From NCBI RefSeq assembly GCF_002368195.1, contig NZ_AP018178.1, positions 2,872,791 to 2,936,790 of the forward strand: a DNA stretch of 64,000 nucleotides, written 5' to 3'. The notes beneath the pieces were generated by a model. The model was given only the letters and a program-made list of their open reading frames with translations. It was not told the DNA's origin and ran no database searches. Of the stretch, positions 1 through 8,726 are shown piece by piece (positions within the stretch are counted from its first letter, which is position 1; every line of letters starts with the position of its first letter). The translations under genes and the position numbers were made by a program. Origin of the DNA: Calothrix sp. NIES-2100 (GTDB taxonomy: Bacteria > Cyanobacteriota > Cyanobacteriia > Cyanobacteriales > Nostocaceae).

Positions 1-291
1 CACGATCGCAAGATGATCGAAAATGAAAATGGTTTACCATCAAAGGGAGCCTTGTTAATTCGTAACTCTTGGGGAACTCGTTGGGGTCAAGGTGGCTATG
101 GCTGGCTACCATACGATTACATCATGGAAGGATTAACAGCCGATTGGTGGTCTATCCTCAAAGCCGAATGGTTAGCTACTGGAAGCTTTGGCGCAGGTGC
201 GAGTGCTTGGAACCCCGATAGAGGAGATAGAAATGGTGATATTGGAAAAGATCAAACTGATAAACCAGCAAAGCCGATCAGTACAGATTGA
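1..291 (+). CDS. C-terminal end of a papain-family (C1) cysteine peptidase, partial
   Basis: The frame is open from base 1, so the gene begins before the window; the ATG at 13 is internal. The visible ~96 residues hold the signature LLIRNSWGTRWGQGGYGWLP. Its Asn-Ser-Trp-Gly contains the Asn that orients the catalytic His in papain-like (C1) peptidases, and GYGWLPYDYI is the usual strand after it. The catalytic Cys and His lie upstream and cannot be checked. The tail after the domain is short and rich in Asp, Lys and Gly. Probably a secreted or periplasmic protease of the kind common in filamentous cyanobacteria, but the localisation signal is outside the window. Confidence 0.8.
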   Translation, partial: HDRKMIENENGLPSKGALLIRNSWGTRWGQGGYGWLPYDYIMEGLTADWWSILKAEWLATGSFGAGASAWNPDRGDRNGDIGKDQTDKPAKPISTD

Positions 292-422
292 TACCAAGTT
301 TATCAAATCTTAACACTGCGACACAAACAAGTGACAATTGACTTTTGACACGCCTAAAGCCTTCTCTTCTCCCAAAGCGAGACACTGCGAGGATCTTGCT
401 GAATAGTAGGGGTACGCTAACA

Positions 423-449
423 GCATAGCCTCTTGTAGAGAAGCTATGC
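423..449. repeat. Short hairpin repeat in the 292-653 intergenic gap
   Basis: GCATAGC and GCTATGC form a stem around an inner CTCT/AGAG pair. The element sits in a 360-bp gap containing low-complexity dispersed-repeat sequence (…gccgtaggctttacgc…) of the kind scattered through Nostocales genomes. No gene is supported in the gap; a 60-codon minus-strand frame there consists of this repeat. Confidence 0.5.
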
Positions 450-653
450 CGTAGGCTTTACGCTGAACGCGGAGCGTCCTGCACTTAAGCACAATAAAAA
501 GCTTAGTATACTAATTTTTTTAGTATATATTACTTAAAGAAGTAAAGTTGTCATTCCTGAGATCATCCCTCCGTAGAATTAATTAGCAGGTATTCCGGAA
601 ACAGGGAGAGAAAGTCAGAAAATCTATATCAGGACTTACTCAGTAACCAGCTC

Positions 654-2378
654 ATGACCCACCCCATGATCGGTAAAGTACTACAAGCGCGTTACCAAAT
701 CGTCCAAAGCCTAGGTGCAGGGGTATTTGGACAAACATACATTGCTGTAGATATAGAATACCCAGAAAATCCCAAATGTGTTGTTAAACAACTGAAAGTT
801 AGCAATTTGCACCCCAGTTATTTAGATGACTTAAGACTACGTTTTCTCACGGAAACCGAAACCCTCAAGCGTCTGGGACGACACGACCAAATTCCGCAAC
901 TCATCGCCTGTTTTGAAGAAAATGAGCGATTCTACTTAGTGCAAGAGTTTATCGAAGGACATCCACTGACCGAGGAATTACCTATTCATAAACAGTGTGG
1001 AGAGATTTGGAGTGAAAGCCAAGTTATTGAATTTCTGGAAGATGTCTTGGGAATTCTCGAATTTGTTCACTCTCAAGGGGTGATCCATTGCGACATCAAA
1101 CCGGAAAATTTGATTAGGCGCGCTTTTGATGACAGGTTAGTGCTAATTGACTTTGGCTCAATCCAGCCAGTAGATTTTGGCGAGGATTCAGAATTACCGA
1201 TCCATTCAGTTCCTGTTACCTCATTGGGATATATTCCGCCAGAGCAATTCATTGGTCAAACACAGCCCAACAGTGATATTTATTCTTTGGGTATAATTGC
1301 TATTCAAGCTTTAACAGGTTTATCACCACTACAATTTAAATTAGATCCTTATACAAATGAGATTATTTGGCATTCTCCACACATCGCAGTTAATGATTAT
1401 TTAGCTGCTATTCTCAGCCAAATGATTCGCTTCGATTACGAAGAGCGCTTTCAATCTGCGACTGAGGTATTGCATATACTCCAGGAAATGCTATGGGAAA
1501 CACACCTACCAGCCATCGAAGGACAGGATCAATCGTCCCTAGAGCCAGCAGTCAAAGTTAGCCGTTTACCTGAAAGTTATACATCGACAAAATCGGCTCC
1601 CCTACTAACAGGAATGAAAGTAGGGATAGCGGCTAATTCGGTTTTGCTAGGATTGGGAATGTATTCTGTATTTACTAATTCTCCAGTCTATTCAGAAAAA
1701 GAAACTTTATATCAAGCAACGGAAGAATATCAAGCAGGAGATTTAAAAGAAGCGATCGCTCTCGTCAAATCGATTCCAAAAGACAGTAAAATTTATCCAG
1801 AAGCTCAAGCCACATCTGAAGAATGGCAACAGCAATGGCAAGTTGCTGCTGAACAATATCAATTTGTGGAAGCAGCTGCGGTTGCTGGTAGATGGTCAGA
1901 TGTACTGCGGATTGCTTCTAATGTTCCGGATATTTTATATTGGCAATCTAAAACGGATAAACTAGTTGCACAAGCACGCACTCATCTGGAAGCCCAAACA
2001 CAAGATTTATTAGCCAAAGCTTACGAAAGTGCCAATAAAAAAGAGTTTTCCACTGCTATCGAGTATCTCCGTCAAATTCCCTTGGAAAGTTCTGCTGGCG
2101 CTATGGTGCAACAAAAATTGGCTGAGTACGATCAAAAGCAGAAAGTTAGAGCTACTTATTTTTTACAAAAAGCTTATAATCAAGCCTCTGCTGGCAAATT
2201 TGATGATGCTGTGAAATTTCTGCAAAAGGTTCCGAAAAATACGCCTGTGTATGCACAAGCTCAAATCAAATTAAATGAGTATACCCAAAAGCAACGCCTG
2301 CGATCGCAACCTAATAAAGTAGCTACAAAAATCAATTCTGTGCCGAAAAAATCTAACTCAAATAGCCGTTACTATTAA
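654..2378 (+). CDS. Hanks-type Ser/Thr protein kinase with one membrane helix and TPR-like tail
   Basis: This 574-residue protein has an N-terminal kinase domain (about residues 13-285): glycine loop LGAGVFG (20-26), VVKQLK lysine, catalytic loop HCDIKPENL (~145) and DFG (~166). A hydrophobic segment at about 316-340 (GIAANSVLLGLGMYSVF) probably spans the membrane, followed by alpha-helical repeats (AYESANKKEFSTAIEYL, AYNQASAGKFDDAVKFL) that resemble degenerate TPRs. The residue before the catalytic Asp is Cys instead of Arg, so this is a non-RD kinase and may not depend on activation-loop phosphorylation. The start could be the ATG at 654 or at 666; no clear ribosome site decides. It is convergent with another kinase gene and the two share a terminator-like hairpin. 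Substrate unknown. Confidence 0.9.
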   Translation: MTHPMIGKVLQARYQIVQSLGAGVFGQTYIAVDIEYPENPKCVVKQLKVSNLHPSYLDDLRLRFLTETETLKRLGRHDQIPQLIACFEENERFYLVQEFIEGHPLTEELPIHKQCGEIWSESQVIEFLEDVLGILEFVHSQGVIHCDIKPENLIRRAFDDRLVLIDFGSIQPVDFGEDSELPIHSVPVTSLGYIPPEQFIGQTQPNSDIYSLGIIAIQALTGLSPLQFKLDPYTNEIIWHSPHIAVNDYLAAILSQMIRFDYEERFQSATEVLHILQEMLWETHLPAIEGQDQSSLEPAVKVSRLPESYTSTKSAPLLTGMKVGIAANSVLLGLGMYSVFTNSPVYSEKETLYQATEEYQAGDLKEAIALVKSIPKDSKIYPEAQATSEEWQQQWQVAAEQYQFVEAAAVAGRWSDVLRIASNVPDILYWQSKTDKLVAQARTHLEAQTQDLLAKAYESANKKEFSTAIEYLRQIPLESSAGAMVQQKLAEYDQKQKVRATYFLQKAYNQASAGKFDDAVKFLQKVPKNTPVYAQAQIKLNEYTQKQRLRSQPNKVATKINSVPKKSNSNSRYY

Positions 2379-2421
2379 TACTGATGCCAAAAATCTTTAA
2401 GATAGCTAAATCGGCTATGGA

Positions 2422-2440
2422 GGGCGGGATTTTCCCGCCC
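2422..2440. terminator. Hairpin between two convergent kinase genes
   Basis: GGGCGGGA and TCCCGCCC form a perfect 8-bp G+C-rich stem with a 3-nt T loop, 44 bases after the stop of the upstream kinase. There is no strong T-run after it, so termination is inferred from position and stem strength. The rest of the 2379-2589 gap shows nothing else. Confidence 0.55.
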
Positions 2441-2589
2441 ATACAGTTGCATTGTTTGTTCAAATTGGTATTAAATGTAGTTTTGGCTATTTGTAATTAA
2501 GAAAGTTGCACATAATTTAGGTTTTAATGTTTGAATTTGTTGCCGAATTTGAGATAATTGGGATTACATCTAATGTCTCTACAAAATAT

Positions 2590-4719
2590 CTAACGTGGTG
2601 TCTGGTTGGGAAATAAGGACTTAGGAATTTGGATGGTTGGGACAACTACAGGCTGTGGTTTTTGAATTTGCAGTTGATTCTCGGCTTGCTTTTTGGCTGC
2701 AATTGCTTGTTGATAGTCAGGCTTGTATTTGATCGCTTGGGTATAGGATGCGATCGCTTCTTGATAGCGTTTTAAATTCAACAGAGCATTGCCCCTACTA
2801 TACCAACTTTCGGCATGGTTCGGCTGGTAACGCACTGCTCGATTATAAGATGCGATCGCTTCTGCGTATTTCTGTAAATTGTATTGCGCATTCCCCAGGT
2901 TATACCACACTTGATAATCGTTACGCTTTAATGCGATCGCTTTATTATAAGATTCAATTGCTTCAGGATAACGTTGACTTTGATGTAGCGCCCAGCCTCG
3001 GCTATACCACGCTTGGTAGTTATCGGTATTGTATTTAATTACTTGATCAAAAGATGCAATTGCTTCGGGATAACGTCGTAGAGTCATCAGCACATTACTT
3101 CTAGATAACCAAGCTTGGTAATAATCGGGTTTATATTGTACCGCTTTATCATAGTCTCTAAATGCATCTTCATAGCGGTTTAAATTTACAAGAGAATTAC
3201 CGCGATTATACCACAAAGCTTCATAATCTGGTTTAATTTCTATAGCTTTATCGTATGCTGTAATTGCATCTTCGTAACGTTTTAAATTATGTAGTGCTAA
3301 TCCTTTATTATACCATGCTGTGTAATAATCTTTTTTCAACTCAATCGCTTGGTCGTAAGCTTTGATGGCATTTTCGTATTGCTTTAAATTACTAAAAGCA
3401 TCACCTTTAGCATTCCAAATTTCGGGAGAGTTATTTTCTAATTGTAGAGCTTTATCAAAAGAGGCGATCGCTTCTTGGTAGCGCTGTAATTTTTCTAAAA
3501 CAAAACCTCTACTAGTCCAAGCGTCCACGTAATCTGGCTGAAGTTGAATTGCTGTGTCATATGCTGTCAGTGATTCTTTATATTGTTTTAAAGCGGAGAG
3601 AGTATTACCCCGACCATACCATCCTTGAGCATAATCTGGTCTAATATTAACTGCTTGATTGTAGATAGCAAGTGCGTCTTGATAGCGTTGTAAATCATAT
3701 AACGTATTGCCTTGTTTATATAATTCTGTAGCATTCTTAGTATGAATGCCATCTATAATAAATATAGCCGCCGCACCACTGACACCCAGGATTAATATCC
3801 CTGCTAAAATCTTGGGAATTAGATCTTTTTTATATTGATAGGTTTTTAAATTTGGCAATGCTAACGCGGGAATTAACGCTATTGTTTTAAGAGCAGGTTT
3901 TGTTAACTCTTTTATTGCCTGTAATGCGTCTGTTGCCGAATTGTAGCGTTGCCGAAAATCATAACATACCATTTTGTTTAAAATTTGCGCAAATTCCGGC
4001 GAAACTTTGGCATGGTTCTGCCAGATAATTTCATTACTATCAGCATCTTTTTCTAATTGTTCCGGCGGTAATCCAGTCAAAGCTTGAATCGCAATTATCC
4101 CCACTGCATAGATATCACTGCTAAATTTAGGATTACCTTGTGCTTGTTCACCCGGAAGATATCCCGGAGTACCGATAGCAACAGTAGCTTTAGTTTGAGC
4201 TTGGGGAGTAACCACTTGGGTAGTAATTTGTTTAACAGCACCAAAGTCAATTAAAACTAACTTACCGTCTTGCTTTCGTCTGAGTAAATTACGCGGATTG
4301 ATATCGCGGTGAATCACCTTTTGTTGATGAACAAACTCTAAGATTTGTAAAATTTCCGTCAAAAAAGAAATTACCTCATCTTGACTGTGAGTTTTCCCAG
4401 TTACTAATTCCTGACTCAAGTCATGGCCTTCGATAAATTCCTGTACCAGATAGAATTCTGCGTTTTCCTCAAAGTATGCTAAAAGTTGGGGAATGCGATC
4501 ATGAGTTCCTAATTTATACAGAACCTGAGCCTCTGTATCAAATAAACGTCTAGCAGTCTCTAAAGTTACTGGATCATTAGCCTGAGGCTTGAGTTTTTTC
4601 ACAACACATTGAGGAGTTCCTGGTAATTGAGTATCACAAGCCACAAAAGTTTCACCAAATCCACCACCTCCCAAATGACTAATAATTTGGTATCTGCCAA
4701 CAAGTGTGTTTCCCAGCAT
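2590..4719 (-). CDS. Hanks-type Ser/Thr kinase with C-terminal TPR array
   Basis: A 709-residue membrane kinase. The kinase domain (about 8-275) has LGGGGFG, VVKKLK, the catalytic loop HRDINPRN (~139) and DFGAV (~160), then GTPGYLPGEQAQG and SSDIYAVGIIAIQALTG, the typical cyanobacterial activation and helix-F segments. A single membrane helix follows (about 306-326), then ten consecutive 34-residue TPR units (about 330-680) with the W-Y-x-x-G-N / A-I-x-x-Y-D/N-x-A-I pattern, and a Pro/Gln-rich tail. The TPR face would be on the opposite side of the membrane from the kinase and could bind a protein partner. Odd point: the catalytic-loop lysine (HRDIKPxN in relatives) is Asn. This could weaken phosphotransfer, but it needs checking in orthologues. 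Confidence 0.93.
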   Translation of the reverse strand: MLGNTLVGRYQIISHLGGGGFGETFVACDTQLPGTPQCVVKKLKPQANDPVTLETARRLFDTEAQVLYKLGTHDRIPQLLAYFEENAEFYLVQEFIEGHDLSQELVTGKTHSQDEVISFLTEILQILEFVHQQKVIHRDINPRNLLRRKQDGKLVLIDFGAVKQITTQVVTPQAQTKATVAIGTPGYLPGEQAQGNPKFSSDIYAVGIIAIQALTGLPPEQLEKDADSNEIIWQNHAKVSPEFAQILNKMVCYDFRQRYNSATDALQAIKELTKPALKTIALIPALALPNLKTYQYKKDLIPKILAGILILGVSGAAAIFIIDGIHTKNATELYKQGNTLYDLQRYQDALAIYNQAVNIRPDYAQGWYGRGNTLSALKQYKESLTAYDTAIQLQPDYVDAWTSRGFVLEKLQRYQEAIASFDKALQLENNSPEIWNAKGDAFSNLKQYENAIKAYDQAIELKKDYYTAWYNKGLALHNLKRYEDAITAYDKAIEIKPDYEALWYNRGNSLVNLNRYEDAFRDYDKAVQYKPDYYQAWLSRSNVLMTLRRYPEAIASFDQVIKYNTDNYQAWYSRGWALHQSQRYPEAIESYNKAIALKRNDYQVWYNLGNAQYNLQKYAEAIASYNRAVRYQPNHAESWYSRGNALLNLKRYQEAIASYTQAIKYKPDYQQAIAAKKQAENQLQIQKPQPVVVPTIQIPKSLFPNQTPR

Positions 4720-4796
4720 CTGGTTTGCCTAATTGAGTGCGATAATATCTGATTTCAATCTTGACACAGGCTACCCGGATTCAGAGGGGATTAGGG

Positions 4797-4897
4797 GATG
4801 AGGGGGACAAGGAGGACAAGGAGGACAAGGAGGACAAGGGAGACAAAGACAAATGACCAATGACCAATGACAAATGACCAATGACCAATGACAAATG
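4797..4897. repeat. Short tandem repeats running into the rhomboid start codon
   Basis: Four-plus copies of a 9-mer (aggaggaca/acaaggagg) are followed by seven or so heptamers of the aatgacc/aatgaca type. The last heptamer contains the ATG used by the rhomboid-like gene, so the whole 5' leader between two divergent genes is repeat. Confidence 0.8.
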
Positions 4898-5593
4898 ATT
4901 CCTATTAGTGATAACATTCGCATTCGGCATCGGCCGATTATTAATTACTGGTTGATTGGTATTAATATTGTCATATTTTTATGGGAAATCCAACTAGAAT
5001 TAGGTAATAAATTAGGTGAATTTATTTATAGTTGGGGTGTGATTCCCGTCCAGATTACTGGCGCAATTACAAATGCGATCGCTAACCCAGCAGCTTGGGT
5101 GGTTTTCTGCTGGCGGGTGATTGCTTTGCCTGTAAGCATGTTTCTACATGGTAGTTTTAGCCAAATATTAGGAAATCTCCTATTTTTATGGGTTTTTGGC
5201 AAAACTTTAGAAAATATTCTGGGTCATGGACGCTATTTAGGATTTTATTTATTAAGTGGTATTTGGACAGCATTAGTACAAATTGTTGCCGAACCAAGTT
5301 TGTCAGTCCCATTGATTGGTGCCAATGGTGCGATCGCATCTATTTTAGGGGCGTATATTATGAAGTTTCCTCAAGCCAAAATTGATAGTATTCTTCCCTT
5401 AATAATTGTATATATTCCTGTCAAAGTCCCAGCTTTTATGTATTTATTTTGGTGGTTTATCCAACAGTTGTTTTATGGCATTGGCAATTTAAATATTCCC
5501 CCTTGGGGCGTTAATCAGTTTAGCATCGCCTACTGGACACAAGCGGGAGGATTAATTATTGGTGCGGTTTTTATGCGATTGCAGAGAAGATAA
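4895..5593 (+). CDS. Rhomboid-family membrane protein, catalytic residues missing (pseudoprotease candidate)
   Basis: This 232-residue polytopic protein has the rhomboid fold order: cytoplasmic start with IRIRHRPIINYWLIGINI, a first helix, the L1-like stretch ending in FLHGSFSQILGNLLFLWVFG (His-Gly and Asn typical of TM2), G/A-rich TM4, and a final TM6. In active rhomboids TM4 carries the nucleophile in GxSG (often GASGAI) and TM6 carries a His. Here TM4 reads GANGAIASILGAY, with AAT (Asn) for the Ser. TM6 reads YWTQAGGLIIGAV, with no His. The protein therefore probably binds membrane clients without cleaving them. Its ATG lies inside a heptamer repeat. Confidence 0.85.
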   Translation: MIPISDNIRIRHRPIINYWLIGINIVIFLWEIQLELGNKLGEFIYSWGVIPVQITGAITNAIANPAAWVVFCWRVIALPVSMFLHGSFSQILGNLLFLWVFGKTLENILGHGRYLGFYLLSGIWTALVQIVAEPSLSVPLIGANGAIASILGAYIMKFPQAKIDSILPLIIVYIPVKVPAFMYLFWWFIQQLFYGIGNLNIPPWGVNQFSIAYWTQAGGLIIGAVFMRLQRR

Positions 5594-5613
5594 TTGTCAA
5601 CAGTCAACAGTCT

Positions 5614-5675
5614 GTAGGGGCGGGTTTATTTAGATCATTGTTGATCCACGAGGATATCTGTGAACCCGCCCGTAC
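5614..5675. repeat. 62-bp inverted-repeat element, copy 1
   Basis: GTAGGGGCGGGTTTATT at the left pairs with GTGAACCCGCCCGTAC at the right. A near-identical 62-bp copy lies at 8182-8243. It is embedded in gtcaaca-type heptamers on both sides (5595-5612 and 5678-5709), which suggests insertion into, or co-spread with, short tandem repeats. Confidence 0.8.
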
Positions 5676-5849
5676 AACGCTCAACAGTCAACAGTCAACA
5701 GTCAACAGTGAAAACCTGGTACGGGTATTGCTATATGTCTTGGCAATAAAACCGAACTCACAAGGCTCTGATATTGGTCTAATCTATTAATTAGGAAGCT
5801 TGAGATTAAGCTATTTAAAACTAAAGATTGCTTCTGATGAGGTGATAGT

Positions 5850-6320
5850 ATGGCACTTATTCGTTGGGACCCATTCCGGGATATCGAACGGTTAGAACCA
5901 TTCCGTGATATTGACACTTTACAGCGGCAAATGAATCGCCTATTTGATAGATTAATGCCGACAACTAATGGTGGTGAAGGTATTGGATTTGGCTTCGTTC
6001 CAGCGGCGGAAATGGAAGAAACTGAAGACGCAATTCATCTAAAGCTAGAAGTACCAGGTTTGTCAGCTAAAGATATCAATGTAGAAGTCACCCATGACGC
6101 AGTTTCTATTAGCGGTGAGCGGAAATCGGAAACTAAGACCGAAGAAAAAGGTATAGCCCGCTCTGAGTTCCGCTATGGTAGATTTCAAAGGGTGATTCCA
6201 TTACCTACCGAAGTTGAAAATGACAAGGTAGAAGCGGAATATAAAGATGGCATTCTCCGGTTAACTTTACCAAAATCAGTGTCAGATAAGCAAAAATCTG
6301 TCAAGGTTAATATCGGTTAA
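5850..6320 (+). CDS. hspA: Small heat shock protein, Hsp20/alpha-crystallin family
   Basis: A 156-residue ATP-independent holdase chaperone. The N-terminal arm MALIRWDPFRDIERL…LQRQMNRLFDRL is typical of class A bacterial/cyanobacterial sHsps. The alpha-crystallin domain (about 50-145) contains VPGLSAKDINVEV, ISGERKSE and the conserved YGRFQRVIPLP. The C-terminal DGILRLTLPK holds the hydrophobic groove-contacting strand, with a modified I/V-x-I tail (VKVNIG). A GAGGTGA ribosome site precedes the ATG. In this family expression is induced by heat and light stress. The gene is monocistronic and ends in a strong terminator. Confidence 0.95.
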   Translation: MALIRWDPFRDIERLEPFRDIDTLQRQMNRLFDRLMPTTNGGEGIGFGFVPAAEMEETEDAIHLKLEVPGLSAKDINVEVTHDAVSISGERKSETKTEEKGIARSEFRYGRFQRVIPLPTEVENDKVEAEYKDGILRLTLPKSVSDKQKSVKVNIG

Positions 6321-6338
6321 TTCAGCTTTGGCTAAGGT

Positions 6339-6381
6339 AGCGATCGCATCTGGATTGTAGTTGAGATGCGATCGCTTTTTT
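6339..6381 (+). terminator. Intrinsic terminator of the Hsp20 gene with HIP1 arms
   Basis: AGCGATCGCATCT and AGATGCGATCGCT form a perfect 13-bp stem with a 12-nt loop, followed at once by six T. Each arm contains a full HIP1 octamer GCGATCGC. It lies 19 bases after the Hsp20 stop and 7 bases before the end of the convergent ligase gene, so it may serve both. Confidence 0.9.
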
Positions 6382-6387
6382 AACGGT

Positions 6388-7722
6388 TCACAAAACTGCT
6401 AGCTCTTCATCCAAGGCGGCTAAAGGATGCTCAGTATCTAACCATGAAACCTGTGCTTCTAACTTGTCACAACATTCTCTCACCAAACGCAGACCTTCAT
6501 CGCGAGTAAGTTTGGCGGTAGCAGGGGTAAACTCTTGCAGAATATCGGCTTCGATAGTTTGATATTTATCTAATTGAACTCTGAGTTTTGTTAAATACTT
6601 GGCACCTTCGCCACCATCTGCGATCGCAAATTGCAAAATCGAATCGACGTAAGCCTTGACTTTGGGGTTTTTAACTCCCTCTGTCGCCGCCGCATATAGT
6701 AGTTCACCATTTAAATAGTCAAAATCTGGTACCCAAAGGTAATTTTCATCCAGTTCAAAAGTATGTACTTCCTTGGCTGATCTGACTTTCAACTGCTCAC
6801 TTCTAACGCGGTGGGCAGCTTTTTCTAGTAGGGCGATGATGGCAATAATTACCGATGGATAATTGCTGTCAATACATCTAATTTCTACAGTTCCCAGTTT
6901 GTTGAGTCGGATCGGATTCCAAGCGGATTTGAGTAAGCTTCCTCCGGCTTCTAAGAACAGGTGGCGATCGATTCCGGCTTGATCTAAGGCTTGCAACCAA
7001 GCATAATAACGGGCAAATTGCTGCTCTACTAAACTTTCTACAGTCTCGGCATAAGGCATAAGTCCACCGACGGGCTGCAAACCTGTATAAACCCCCTCCC
7101 AACCGAAGATTTCGCTACCCCGATAACGAATTGTGTGTGCGGCTAGCCCAATCGCCTCACCTTCATAAAAGGGACAAGCCCGCCCCAAAGAAATCAGCGC
7201 TGAGTCGAAAGCTGTAGCCAAATTGTAGATGTTTAGTAGTTCCTCTCGCTCTTTGGCTGTAGAGTTGTAGGATACTGCCACCAGAGGATCAATCACCCCA
7301 GGTGGTACTTCCAAATGCAGGTGTGTACCTGTACATTTTCCGGCGTGCAAAAAGCGATCGTAACCGACAGTGCGCGCTTGAATATGGTAATTGGGGTGGT
7401 CACGCATGACGGGCATAATATGCAAAGGGTAGCTCGACAGAGGATACAGCCGTAAACCCATCTGTCGTGCTACAGCTAGTGCCAGGTTGAGATTTTTGAG
7501 ATACTCTGTTGCTAGTTCTGTACCTGAGTATGCTGGCGGCGTATTAATTTCAATTATACTTTTGACGAACTCTGGCACAAAGTATTGCGGGTTTAAACCT
7601 TCAGCTTCTGCCATCAAATGACAACCCTGCAAAAACTCATCGCCACGATGACTGAGATCGCCCGCTTCATCTACTAGGAAAAACTCTTGTTCAAGGCCAA
7701 TGCGACGCTTTAGTACATCCAT
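6388..7722 (-). CDS. GCS2-type carboxylate-amine ligase, probable glutamate-cysteine ligase
   Basis: A 444-residue protein opening RRIGLEQEFFLVDEAGDLS, the metal/ATP-binding E-x-E strand of the GCS2 (glutamate-cysteine ligase) superfamily. VPEFVKSIIEINTPPAYSG and TGTHLHLEVPPG are the second and third family motifs, and LGTVEIRCIDSNYPS matches the active-site strand near the C-terminus. The family joins Glu and Cys using ATP, the first step of glutathione synthesis, or makes related gamma-glutamyl amides (YbdK-like). Cytosolic; no signal or membrane segment. The family is clear, but the exact substrate rests on family membership only, so no gene symbol is given. Confidence 0.8.
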   Translation of the reverse strand: MDVLKRRIGLEQEFFLVDEAGDLSHRGDEFLQGCHLMAEAEGLNPQYFVPEFVKSIIEINTPPAYSGTELATEYLKNLNLALAVARQMGLRLYPLSSYPLHIMPVMRDHPNYHIQARTVGYDRFLHAGKCTGTHLHLEVPPGVIDPLVAVSYNSTAKEREELLNIYNLATAFDSALISLGRACPFYEGEAIGLAAHTIRYRGSEIFGWEGVYTGLQPVGGLMPYAETVESLVEQQFARYYAWLQALDQAGIDRHLFLEAGGSLLKSAWNPIRLNKLGTVEIRCIDSNYPSVIIAIIALLEKAAHRVRSEQLKVRSAKEVHTFELDENYLWVPDFDYLNGELLYAAATEGVKNPKVKAYVDSILQFAIADGGEGAKYLTKLRVQLDKYQTIEADILQEFTPATAKLTRDEGLRLVRECCDKLEAQVSWLDTEHPLAALDEELAVL

Positions 7723-8726
7723 ATTCCAAGTATTTACTTAGTTTAGGTTACTGAAGAAAAGCAGAGGACAGTGGTTAGACTTCGCCCAAATCGAGTTTCG
7801 ACTCCGCTCAACTACCGCGAAGTCGAGATTCACTAACCAAGTAGGGGACAGCAGGAAAAAGTATAATTTTTGTTTTAAAGTCAGTTCTCTGTTCTCTGCT
7901 ATGCAGTTTAAATTTATGGAGAAAAATCAACTTGGATCTTCTTGATTCAGTCCCTCCGGATTGATGTGTAAGAATTCCTTTCTGTCCTCTATTTTGTCGT
8001 TATCAGCGATCGCTACCCCATCCTACCTATGGGTTGAGGGTGGGGAATTCTGCGTTCTGGTAACAATATTGCTCAAATTCTGAACAAACTCTATTCTCTT
8101 ATATCAGCCTCAGCTTCTTTAATATTTGCAACACAGCTTCAAAATTAATGGTCAATGGTCAATGGTCAGTTGTCAGTTGCAGTAGGGGCGGGTTTATTCA
8201 GATCATCATTGATAAGCGTTGATATTTGTGAACCCGCCCCTACTGTTGTCATTCTCTGCGTCCCCGTGTCTCCTTGTCCCCCTCATCCCCCTCATCCCCC
8301 TTGTCGTTGATGCATGGTGATGAAAATTTTTTCATTGGGAGTAGATAGCTGTTCCCTGACTTTCTTGATAAAGTATGACTTAATTTAGAGGCAAAATTCT
8401 TCAGAGAGGTTGTATCTTGAAATATTAGAGATTTTGTTCTTACTCCCCAGCCAACGGTGAAAGGGGAGAAGTGCAGCTTTAAGTCTCCCTTTTCGAGGGC
8501 GATTTAGAGGAATCTTCACTAGCTTGGTGTATCGAGAATGACTTTTGAGACAGCTTTTGACGGTGATAGATAATTTTTATTTAGAACCTCAATAGGATTG
8601 CGGTCATCACAGAGTCTATAGCTTGAGGAGTAAAATTGCTGAAAATCGGCAACTTGATACACACTGATGCTATTTCATTTGCTTGAATAGCTATATTGAT
8701 AGGACACAAATTCACAACTCGTTATT
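7723..8726. other. 1-kb intergenic region with dispersed repeats, no gene seen
   Basis: Both strands lack a credible frame. The region contains an imperfect inverted repeat near 7770-7845 (ggttag…gacttcgc / gcgaagtc…ctaacc), a caatggt/cagttgt heptamer run near 8150-8180, the second copy of the 62-bp element (8182-8243), and ccctcat/ccccttg heptamers near 8275-8305. The last ~130 bases are A+T-rich and probably hold the promoter of the zinc-ribbon gene. Confidence 0.6.
8182..8243. repeat. 62-bp inverted-repeat element, copy 2
   Basis: The ends GTAGGGGCGGGTTTATT and TGTGAACCCGCCCCTAC are complementary and match the element at 5614-5675 over almost the full length; differences are concentrated in the loop. 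As in copy 1, heptamer repeats lie just outside. Confidence 0.8.

Noticed and set aside
310..492. 60-codon minus-strand frame
   Set aside because: Composed of dispersed repeat sequence with no ribosome site.
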